Part shown: piece by piece, positions 16,178-22,240 of the stretch | Layout: each line of letters starts with the position of its first letter | How positions within the stretch are numbered: position 1 is the stretch's first letter | DNA from: DAOPYE01 sp035352715 | GTDB lineage: Bacteria; Acidobacteriota; Holophagae; Holophagales; Holophagaceae | Direction of reading: 5' to 3' | Assembly: GCA_035352715.1 (NCBI GenBank) | Contig: DAOPYE010000024.1 | Coordinates: 1-31,610 of the forward strand | Length of the DNA: 31,610 nt | Program-made: the position numbers and the translations under genes | Notes under the pieces: model-generated | The model's input: the letters and a program-made list of their open reading frames with translations, nothing else | The model's database searches: none | Told to the model about the DNA's origin: nothing

Positions 16178-16253
16178 CTATACCCTCCGCCAACGCGGGA
16201 CCTAGTTGATTGAAACAACTTTATCCTCGATGGGAATGTTCTTCTAGCTCTCC

Positions 16254-16281
16254 ACTAAACCAGCGTTTTCAGGCAGGTCAA
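16254..16281 (-). promoter_or_regulatory. Candidate sigma-70-type promoter of the TrpC-like/histone gene
   Basis: On the minus strand TTGACC (16276-16281) is followed after 16 bases by TTTAGT (16254-16259). The predicted leader is about 70 bases and has a small AGTTG/CAACT hairpin before the ribosome site. This lies just downstream of the flagellar-operon hairpin, as expected for a new transcription unit. Apart from the hairpin and this promoter, the 206-bp gap 16178-16383 holds nothing else that I recognise. Confidence 0.4.
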
Positions 16282-16311
16282 CAAAATTTCTGGAAGTCTC
16301 CAACAAAACAG

Positions 16312-16351
16312 ATGGGCGATTCAACGGGACTTGAACCCTCGAATCGCCCAT
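16312..16351 (-). terminator. Hairpin terminator after the flagellar genes, shaped like a tRNA acceptor/T-arm
   Basis: A perfect 11-bp stem (ATGGGCGATTC with GAATCGCCCAT) closes an 18-base loop, followed on the minus strand by CTGTTTTGTT. The position, 32 bases after the fliT-like stop, and the T-rich tract suggest an intrinsic terminator. The loop contains GGGTTCAAGTCCC, which itself pairs 3 bp and equals a tRNA T-arm (B-box) core. No D-arm or anticodon arm was found upstream, so it is not a complete tRNA. Confidence 0.55.
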
Positions 16352-16383
16352 AACCAGGATCGGCTCCGCCGCTCGATTTGGAA

Positions 16384-16683
16384 TTACCCGTTATTCGACT
16401 TGTAAGCGATCAGGGCTCGCTGTCCGACTTCCTGACCTTCCAGGTCCTTTCGAATGGCGTCCCGCTGCAGGATGACACTCGCAAGGCGGCCCTGCAGCAC
16501 CAGGTGGATCGACTGGGCCCGCTCGACAATCGCGAGCCAATCCGGACCTCGCTCCGCGCCGGATACTGCTGCCCGGAAACGGTCATGCAGCATTTCCAGA
16601 TGCGCTGGATCCCACGAAGACTGATCCACAGCCAGATAATGTTCCAAGTCGTCTAGCGCCTTCATGACATCCTGGTCGGTCAT
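16384..16683 (-). CDS. FliT/FlgN-like small flagellar protein
   Basis: A 99-residue all-helical protein located directly after fliS, overlapping it by 4 bp (ATGA), as fliT does in many flagellar operons. Helices are at about 3-19, 26-44, 46-70 and 72-94. The end (RKDLEGQEVGQRALIAYKS) resembles the C-terminus of FliT/FlgN-type export chaperones, where a last helix folds over the substrate groove. Sequence similarity is too weak to name it with certainty. By position its likely job is to hold the cap protein FliD before export. Confidence 0.65.
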   Translation of the reverse strand: MTDQDVMKALDDLEHYLAVDQSSWDPAHLEMLHDRFRAAVSGAERGPDWLAIVERAQSIHLVLQGRLASVILQRDAIRKDLEGQEVGQRALIAYKSNNG

Positions 16684-17120
16684 CCCACAATGCCCCCAGC
16701 CCCAAGCGACGAGGATGCAGGAATCCCCACCTCGGAAGCCTTTTGCTGGGCAAGCTGTTCCCAGGTTTGACGCAGATCCCCCATCTGCCGGTAGACCGTC
16801 TCCAAACGCTGGACTTGATTGTTTTGGCTGCCCTGGAAGACCTCATTAAGCCACCAGTCGTACAAGCGGGCCAGATTCACCACCAGCTCGCTGGGGTGTT
16901 CATGATCCAAGCGGACAGCCAATTCTTCGATGATGGCCGAGACCCGGTTGATCATCCGCGCCTTCGTGGGAACGTCCCGGTTGTTCATGGCGACCATGGC
17001 CTGCCCCAGGAACCGCTGCCCCCCCTCAAGCAGCATGGCGACCAATCGCTCAGGACCTGCCGCATTGATGCGCTGGATCAAGTAGTTGTCAGTCGCGTTG
17101 CCGCTGTACGCCGATTGCAT
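16680..17120 (-). CDS. fliS: Flagellar export chaperone FliS
   Basis: A 146-residue FliS. The N-terminus MQSAYSGNATDNYLIQRINA is close to the family signature (Y-x-x-n-x-i-x-t-a-s-P-x-x-L-i-x-m-L-y-d-g), continuing as GPERLVAMLLEGGQRFLGQA. The helical core includes RVSAIIEELAVRLDHE and LARLYDWW, the last matching the LYdym..L segment. It binds the C-terminus of flagellin in the cytoplasm and blocks early polymerisation. A Ser/Gly-rich tail of about 15 residues follows. It lies 50 bp after fliD and overlaps the fliT-like gene by 4 bp. Confidence 0.9.
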   Translation of the reverse strand: MQSAYSGNATDNYLIQRINAAGPERLVAMLLEGGQRFLGQAMVAMNNRDVPTKARMINRVSAIIEELAVRLDHEHPSELVVNLARLYDWWLNEVFQGSQNNQVQRLETVYRQMGDLRQTWEQLAQQKASEVGIPASSSLGAGGIVG

Positions 17121-17170
17121 GAAAAGCTCTCCAGAATCAATCTTGCCTATTCTTCACCCGATCGATCACG

Positions 17171-18622
17171 TCAGGAACTGCTGCTCGAAGAACTGAGGCC
17201 GGTCAAGCTCTTGGAAATGGACTGGAGTTGACCGACCGTCGTCTCCAGATTCGCGTACTGGCTTTGAAGAATCGTCTTCTTGCGATCGAGCTGGGTCTGC
17301 ATGATTGAGATCTGTGATGTCAAGCGACTGTTCTGGCTATCAATGGACTGGAGCACCAACGCGAGGTTGCCGGACCCCGGGGAGGTCACCTGGTTGACCA
17401 TGGCCTGCATGTCGGAACCGATCGCATTGAACACGCGGACAGCGCCGGAAGGGTCTTGATCCACTGCCGCCTGAAATGCCGCGCTATCCAACGACATGGT
17501 TCCATCTCTGTTGGTTTTCAGTCCCAAATCCGCAGCGCTTCGAAAGGACGTGCTGGAAGACAACCCTGTTGGGACCGACATGATTTTCGATCTGACCGTG
17601 GAGATCAAGTTCCGGATCGTGAAATCGTTGGCCAATGGCAAGGCGTTTCCAGAACTATCCTGCCCAGAGTTATCCTTGTAGACCTTCAGAATCGCATTGA
17701 ACTTGTCCACCACGTTCTGCATGGATTTGGTCAGCGCAGTCTTGTCGGTTGCGACCGTCAATATCGTTGCAGAGGTTCCGGTCGCCTGGGCCGATTTCAG
17801 AGAAATCGTCATCCCCTCCACCGCATCCGTCACCGTATTGCTGGTGCGGGTCAACTCAATGCCATTCACGGTAAACACTGCGTTCTGGGCATTGGTGACC
17901 GTCTTGGAGTACCCGCTTCCTACCGCAGCGGTGGTTAGCGCGGTGATGGTACTGCCCGAGTTCTCGCTCGCCGCAGCCAAAGACACCGTGTTGCCGCCCC
18001 CGGACCCAAGCCCTGTCTTGGAGGCGCTGATCGTCAGGGCATATTGCGTTCCGTTGGCATCCACCTGCACCAAGGAAGCCGCAACACCCGTGGTGGATGA
18101 AGAGGCATTGATGGCATCGCGAAGCCCTTGCAAGGTATTGGTGGACGTTGAGATATCCGTGCTTGTGCCATCCGTGCCCGTGACGCTGAAATGATATTTC
18201 CCATCGGAACCTTGCGTGCCGCCCAAATCCTGAGACGCCGTGATGACACCCGAGTACACCGTCTGGGCAGCCACAGCCACCTGCTTCACAAACAGGCTGT
18301 AATTGCCCTTTGCCGCACCGCTGGCGGTAGCCGTAACGTAGGAACCGTTCGCGTCTGAACTCGAAACCGTGTTCGCCGTGAATCCAGAGCCATTCAAATT
18401 CGAGATATCGGTGTTCAGCGCCGAAATATTCGCGCTGATGGTCCGCACCAGGGAGGCCCGTTCCTTGTTAAGGGCCTGCTTGGCCTGCAAGCGATACAGC
18501 GGCTGACTGGCCTGAGTCATCAGGGCTTCAACCAGGGAATCCGTCTGAAGCCCCGTTGATAGCCCCTGGAAGCTCATCGCCGAAGAGGAGGAACTTGAGG
18601 AGGTGCTCGATACCGTTGTCAT
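17171..18622 (-). CDS. fliD: Flagellar filament capping protein FliD
   Basis: A 483-residue hook-associated protein 2. After a Ser/Thr-rich start, MSFQGLSTGLQTDSLVEALM is the classic FliD N-terminal block, followed by the coiled coil with RLQAKQALNKERASLVRTISANISALNTD. The central part is Thr/Ser/Ala/Gly-rich, as in exported filament proteins. The FliD_C region has a YKDNSGQDSSGNALPLANDFTIRNLI stretch and a long C-terminal coiled coil (LDRKKTILQSQYANLETTVGQL). Five FliD copies cap the filament tip and fold flagellin. I chose the ATG at 18622; the upstream TTG at 18634 is less likely. The gene is 34 bp after flaG. Confidence 0.93.
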   Translation of the reverse strand: MTTVSSTSSSSSSSAMSFQGLSTGLQTDSLVEALMTQASQPLYRLQAKQALNKERASLVRTISANISALNTDISNLNGSGFTANTVSSSDANGSYVTATASGAAKGNYSLFVKQVAVAAQTVYSGVITASQDLGGTQGSDGKYHFSVTGTDGTSTDISTSTNTLQGLRDAINASSSTTGVAASLVQVDANGTQYALTISASKTGLGSGGGNTVSLAAASENSGSTITALTTAAVGSGYSKTVTNAQNAVFTVNGIELTRTSNTVTDAVEGMTISLKSAQATGTSATILTVATDKTALTKSMQNVVDKFNAILKVYKDNSGQDSSGNALPLANDFTIRNLISTVRSKIMSVPTGLSSSTSFRSAADLGLKTNRDGTMSLDSAAFQAAVDQDPSGAVRVFNAIGSDMQAMVNQVTSPGSGNLALVLQSIDSQNSRLTSQISIMQTQLDRKKTILQSQYANLETTVGQLQSISKSLTGLSSSSSSS

Positions 18623-18656
18623 GAGAGCCCCCAATCACCAGGCAAAATACTACGTG

Positions 18657-19121
18657 TCAGGTTTGACCATCAAGAAGGATGCCGGAATTGTGTTTCTTTG
18701 CTGCCGCCAGGGCAGCATTCAATTTCCGGGCCATGGACACAACTTCTTCCGGCGGGTACTGCCGGATGACTTCCTGAGTCACGGGGTTGATCACCTTGAA
18801 GATGACGTACCCGCTCTCCTTGTCAGGCTGGAACTGGAGATCCGAGGGCAGGTTCTTCAAGAAATCCCGCATGGCTTTGACCGAATCTTCCAGACTTAGC
18901 GCCTCGCTTTCAGCTTTTTGGGCTGAACTCTTTTGAGCAGCATTCGAGTTGGCGTCCGAGCCGACAACAACTCGCTGAATGTCCCCGGTTTGACCTGGGA
19001 CAACGGTAACTTGATCTCCACCGGTCGCTGCGGACCCAGAGGGAGAGGTAGGAAATCCGGGAACAGAGGCCGCGACCGGCAACTGACCCAAACCTCCTGC
19101 AAGAGAGATGGGATCAGGCAT
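18657..19121 (-). CDS. flaG: FlaG-family flagellar protein
   Basis: A 154-residue protein. The first 90 residues are low-complexity (Gly, Ser, Pro, Val, Gln) and vary strongly in this family. The C-terminal FlaG domain, about 85-150, has NLPSDLQFQPDKESGYVIFKVINPVTQEVIRQYPPEEVVSMARKL in outline: the FxxDxxxG-x-x-I-V-K-V-x-D-x-x-T-x-E-V-I-R-Q-I-P-x-E-E pattern. It influences filament length in other bacteria. The ATG at 19121 has GGAGA 8 bases upstream. It stands between flagellin and fliD, the usual place. Confidence 0.88.
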   Translation of the reverse strand: MPDPISLAGGLGQLPVAASVPGFPTSPSGSAATGGDQVTVVPGQTGDIQRVVVGSDANSNAAQKSSAQKAESEALSLEDSVKAMRDFLKNLPSDLQFQPDKESGYVIFKVINPVTQEVIRQYPPEEVVSMARKLNAALAAAKKHNSGILLDGQT

Positions 19122-19148
19122 GGGACATTCTCCGAATCTCAATCAGCA

Positions 19149-19183
19149 CAGGGGGGGGGAACCGTGAACGGATCCCCCCCCTG
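19149..19183. other. GC-only hairpin with G9/C8 tracts between flagellin and flaG
   Basis: On the plus strand CA-G9-AACCG faces CGGAT-C8-TG around a TGAA loop, an almost perfect inverted repeat of about 14 bp. There is no T-run after it on either strand. It lies 22 bp after the flagellin stop. Likely roles are partial termination or protection of the flagellin mRNA 3' end, giving more flagellin than FlaG/FliD. The homopolymers are prone to length change. Confidence 0.6.
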
Positions 19184-19205
19184 AGACTGAATCAAACCGT
19201 GTGAA

Positions 19206-20027
19206 CTACCGGAGGAGGGCCAGAATCTGCTGCTGGGCCTGATTTGCCTGGCTCAACGCGCTGGTTCCGGACTGGTTGAGGATCTGGAACTTCGTCAGAT
19301 TGACGATTTCATCCGCAATATTGGCATCCCGAATCTGACTGAAGGCCGCCGTGAAATTCTCCACCTGGATGCCCAGAGCGTTGGACACGGAATTCAGCTG
19401 CGCCATCGAAGCACCCAGCGAGGCGCGCACGGTGCTGACGGAATTCAGGGCGCTGCCGATCTTGGTTGCGGCAGAACTGGCGTTGGAAGCCGAATCCAGC
19501 GCGTCAGTACCAGCCGCCAGACCAAGCGCAGCGGTTCCAGAAGTGCTGATGGACGCCACCGTAATCGCGACAGCACTGAAGCCGCCCACAGAAACGCTCA
19601 CCGTGGTCCCGGAATCAAAGACCTTGGCACCATTGAACGTGGTGCTCTGCCCGATATCCGCGATGGTCTTGATGATGTTCTGGAATTCCAGATTGATATT
19701 GGTGCGGTTGGAGTTACTGATGGTGCCCGTCTGGGCCTGCTGAGCCAGCTCTGAAGCGCGGGTCAATAGGCTCGTGACCTCTTCCAGCACGCCATCAGCA
19801 ACCTGCAGGTAGTTGACGCCATCGTTGGCGTTACGCTTTGCCTGGGAGGCGATGCGGATATCCGCGCCCAGCTTGTTGCTGATGCCCAAGCCGGCGGCGT
19901 CATCCGAGGCCTTGTTGATGCGCTTGCCCGTGGTCAGCCGCTGGATCGTCTGCTCCAGGCCGGAACTGGTAATGCCCAGCTGGCGGCTTGCTCCGAGGGC
20001 GGAAACGTTGTTCAGAATGGAAGCCAT
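19206..20027 (-). CDS. fliC: Flagellin
   Basis: A 273-residue flagellin, short for the family because the variable middle domains are almost absent. The N-terminal D0/D1 block has NNVSALGASRQLGITSSGLEQ and the canonical RLTTGKRINKASDDAAGLGIS, followed by the coiled region with GVNYLQVADGVLEEVTSLL and RASELAQQAQTGT. The C-terminal D0/D1 block has IRDANIADEIVNLTKFQIL and ends QANQAQQQILALLR. About 50 residues between the two are Ser/Thr/Ala/Val/Gly-rich and are possible O-glycosylation targets. It polymerises into the filament after export. The ribosome site AAGGAGGA is very strong, fitting a highly expressed gene. A sigma-28-like promoter and a leader hairpin lie upstream. Confidence 0.97.
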   Translation of the reverse strand: MASILNNVSALGASRQLGITSSGLEQTIQRLTTGKRINKASDDAAGLGISNKLGADIRIASQAKRNANDGVNYLQVADGVLEEVTSLLTRASELAQQAQTGTISNSNRTNINLEFQNIIKTIADIGQSTTFNGAKVFDSGTTVSVSVGGFSAVAITVASISTSGTAALGLAAGTDALDSASNASSAATKIGSALNSVSTVRASLGASMAQLNSVSNALGIQVENFTAAFSQIRDANIADEIVNLTKFQILNQSGTSALSQANQAQQQILALLR

Positions 20028-20031
20028 GGCA

Positions 20032-20066
20032 TCCTCCTTGATGCGCTAGACGGCATCCGTGCCGTC
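20032..20066 (-). promoter_or_regulatory. Flagellin leader: CsrA-type hairpin plus GGA-rich ribosome site
   Basis: A perfect 7-bp stem, GACGGCA/TGCCGTC (20049-20066), displays a CGGA loop, giving the sequence ACGGAT, which fits the CsrA core ANGGA with GGA in a hairpin loop. About 20 bases downstream the ribosome site AAGGAGGA (20032-20039) offers a second GGA. Two such sites are how CsrA represses flagellin translation in Bacillus. Here the regulation is inferred; csrA and fliW are not in the window. Confidence 0.45.
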
Positions 20067-20105
20067 GTGATTGTGATTCCGTTGGGGTTTCCCCCGCACA
20101 ACCAC

Positions 20106-20133
20106 TCTTCGGCCGAGCCCATCTTCCGCTTGA
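20106..20133 (-). promoter_or_regulatory. Candidate sigma-28 (FliA) promoter for flagellin
   Basis: Read on the minus strand, TCAAGCGG (20126-20133), 12 bases, then GCCGAAGA (20106-20113). This compares well with the flagellar sigma-28 pattern (T-A/C-A-A-G-T-T-T, 11 to 12 bases, GCCGATAA). The start of transcription would be about 70 bases before the flagellin ATG. Confidence 0.5.
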
Positions 20134-20147
20134 GGGTTTTTTTTCAT

Positions 20148-20163
20148 TTCCCATCCATGGGAA
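20148..20163. promoter_or_regulatory. Palindrome in the flagellin/thyX divergent region
   Basis: TTCCCAT-CC-ATGGGAA is a perfect 7-bp inverted repeat with a 2-base centre, lying 15 bases upstream of the candidate flagellin -35 box, next to a run of eight T. It has the size of a dimeric repressor or activator site. The rest of the 302-bp gap 20028-20329 shows no further gene or clear promoter for thyX. Confidence 0.3.
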
Positions 20164-20329
20164 GGGAACGCACCCTGGGCCGGGGCAGGAGACCTTCGGG
20201 CCATCATCGCCCCATGGAAGCCGATCCAAGGTCCTCGGGGCTGGGTTGCATCGTGAAGCCCAGCGACACGTCTTGGCTTCCTCTTCCCCTTCATCGGCGC
20301 CTGCGCGAAGCTGAAGGCTGGAGCTTCCC

Positions 20330-21010
20330 ATGGCCACATCTGAAATCCATGTTCTCGACCGCGGCTTTGTTCAACTCATCGATCACATGGGTTCTGATCT
20401 CAGCATCGTGAATGCCGCGCGCGTTTCCTTCGGCAAGCGCAAAGAATCCTTTGATGAAGGCGACGCCAAGCTGGTGCGGTACCTGGCCGCCCACGAACAC
20501 ACCAGCCCCTTCCGCCATACCGCGCTGACCTTTCATGTGAAGGCGCCGATCTTCGTCTTCCGGCAGTGGATGAAGCACCGCATCGGCAGTGAATTCAACG
20601 AGATCTCAGGCCGTTATGTGGAATTTCCGGAAGACGAGTTCTACGTGCCCGAACATTTCCGCCAGCAAGCGAAAGTGAACAAGCAGGGCAGCGAAGGCGA
20701 GATCGACGAGGCAAACCGCGATCGGGCCAAAGAGCTCTACCTGGCCGCCTGTCGCAACAGCGTGGGGCAATACCGCGAGCTGCTCAGCCTGGGCGTCTGC
20801 CGCGAACAGGCGCGATGCGTGCTGCCCCTGGGCCTCTACTCCGAAGTCTACTGGACCGCCAGCCTTCAGGCTGTCGCCCACTTCATCCATCTGCGCACCG
20901 ATGGTCACGCCCAGTGGGAGATCCAGCAATACGGCCAGGCCATCCGCCAGGTAACCGAGGCGGTCTTTCCCGTGGGCTTAAAGGCCCTGCTGGAAGGGCT
21001 CTCCGCCTGA
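20330..21010 (+). CDS. thyX: Flavin-dependent thymidylate synthase
   Basis: A 226-residue ThyX, which makes dTMP from dUMP using methylene-tetrahydrofolate and FADH2. The signature lies at residues 82-96 (KHRIGSEFNEISGRY), a form of RHRxxSxNExSxRY with Lys for the first Arg and one extra residue between Ser and Asn. Other family parts are NAARVSFGK at 28-36, HEHTSPFRHTALTFHVKAPIFVFRQW at 55-80 in outline, and near the end CREQARCVLPLGLYSEVYWTASLQAVAHFIHLR, containing the EQAR-x-VLP block. GGAG lies 6 bases before the ATG. No ThyA is present. The stop overlaps the next start (TGATG). Confidence 0.95.
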   Translation: MATSEIHVLDRGFVQLIDHMGSDLSIVNAARVSFGKRKESFDEGDAKLVRYLAAHEHTSPFRHTALTFHVKAPIFVFRQWMKHRIGSEFNEISGRYVEFPEDEFYVPEHFRQQAKVNKQGSEGEIDEANRDRAKELYLAACRNSVGQYRELLSLGVCREQARCVLPLGLYSEVYWTASLQAVAHFIHLRTDGHAQWEIQQYGQAIRQVTEAVFPVGLKALLEGLSA

Positions 21011-22239
21011 TGTCCGCGCTCACCCCTGTCCTGGATCCCGATCTCTTCGACCTGGGCGAGCATCTATGGATCATGCACTGCGCCAAGGGACCCGCGCCGC
21101 GCGCGGCCTATGAGGCGACCCGGGATTTCCTGGAGCGGGAGATCCACCCCTGGGCGCTGGACCTGGTCAACGAATGGGCTGGCATTCCTGATGGCTTGCG
21201 CAGCGAAGCCGCCGCCATCCTTGGCGCGCGGCCCACAGATATCACAATCAGCGCCAGCACCAGCGCAGCGCTCACCACCGTTGCCCAGGGGTTCCCATTC
21301 GCCCCTGGCGACGAGGTCCTGGCGCCCCTGGGCGAGTTCCCCAGCAATGCATGGCCATGGAAGGCGCTGGAAGCGCGCGGCGTCACCTTCCGCGAGGTTC
21401 CTTTGTGGGATGGGCACCGCTGCGGCGAAGGCGCCATGGAATCCACCCCACCGTCCGATTCGACGGCCCCGGATTTGGCCCCGGATGCCGAAGACCGGAT
21501 CATCGCCGCCATCGGTCCCCGCACCCGTTTGGTTGCGGCTTCCTGGGTGCGCTTTCAAGACGGGCTGAGGCTCGATTTGAACCGCATCGGCCAGGCCTGC
21601 CGAGTGCGGGGCGTGGCTTTCGTGGTGGATGGCATCCAGGGCGTCGGCACCCATGTTCCGTCGCTGGATTTCGTGGACGCTTTCGCCTGCGGGGGGCAGA
21701 AGGGATGCCTGGGGCCGCAGGGGCATGGTTTTCTTTGGACCGCGCCGGACTTCCGCCAGCGCTTGGTTCCGCAGGGCAGCTGGTTGAGTGTGGATGGGGG
21801 ATCCGATCTGGCGCGTGCCGTGACGGATTTCCGCCGGGACTGGTTCGCCGATGGTCGCCGCCTGGAATGTGGCAGCCTGCCGCTGGCGGGCTCTCTGGCC
21901 CTACGCGAGAGCCTTCAAACGCTTAATCAAGTCAGCGTCCCCGCCATCGAAGCGCACGTGGAACGGCTGCAGGCAGACCTGCTGGCGCGGCTTGCCGCAG
22001 ATCCCACGTGGGCCGAAGAAGCGCATCGACTGGAGGCGCTCCGGCGCTCGGGCAGGCTCGGCCCCTTGCTCTGCCTGCATCACCAGGGCCGCGGGAGCCG
22101 TTTCCTGTCCGGATGCCTGAAATCAGCCCAACCGCTGCAGATTCACGCCACGGCGCGCGAAGGCTACCTGCGCATCGCCCTGCACGGATGGCATGGCGCC
22201 CGCGATCTGGATCGCCTGGAAGCCTGGCTGCGGACCTGA
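21010..22239 (+). CDS. PLP-dependent aminotransferase class V / cysteine-desulfurase-like enzyme
   Basis: A 409-residue fold-type I PLP enzyme. The cofactor lysine is in ACGGQKGCLGPQGHGFLW, and the PLP-binding Asp in VVDGIQGVGTH lies about 28 residues earlier. DITISASTSAALTTVAQGF forms the phosphate-binding loop region and GEFPSNAWPW the small substrate loop. An ending with LRIALHGWHGARDLDRL is usual for the CsdA/SufS/kynureninase-like group. Sequence alone does not separate desulfurase from lyase or isomerase, and no clear catalytic cysteine loop is seen, so I do not name a substrate. It is coupled to thyX through TGATG, suggesting co-expression but no obvious shared pathway. Confidence 0.85.
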   Translation: MSALTPVLDPDLFDLGEHLWIMHCAKGPAPRAAYEATRDFLEREIHPWALDLVNEWAGIPDGLRSEAAAILGARPTDITISASTSAALTTVAQGFPFAPGDEVLAPLGEFPSNAWPWKALEARGVTFREVPLWDGHRCGEGAMESTPPSDSTAPDLAPDAEDRIIAAIGPRTRLVAASWVRFQDGLRLDLNRIGQACRVRGVAFVVDGIQGVGTHVPSLDFVDAFACGGQKGCLGPQGHGFLWTAPDFRQRLVPQGSWLSVDGGSDLARAVTDFRRDWFADGRRLECGSLPLAGSLALRESLQTLNQVSVPAIEAHVERLQADLLARLAADPTWAEEAHRLEALRRSGRLGPLLCLHHQGRGSRFLSGCLKSAQPLQIHATAREGYLRIALHGWHGARDLDRLEAWLRT

Positions 22240-22240
22240 A

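Noticed and set aside
16312..16390. tRNA gene suggested by GGTTCAAGTCCC
   Set aside because: The partner acceptor strand lies directly beside the T-arm and no D-arm or anticodon arm is found within 80 bases upstream; treated as a hairpin.
21951..21966. parS-like CACGTGGAAC inside the PLP-enzyme gene
   Set aside because: Only 10 bases match, the left half is absent and the site lies in conserved coding sequence.
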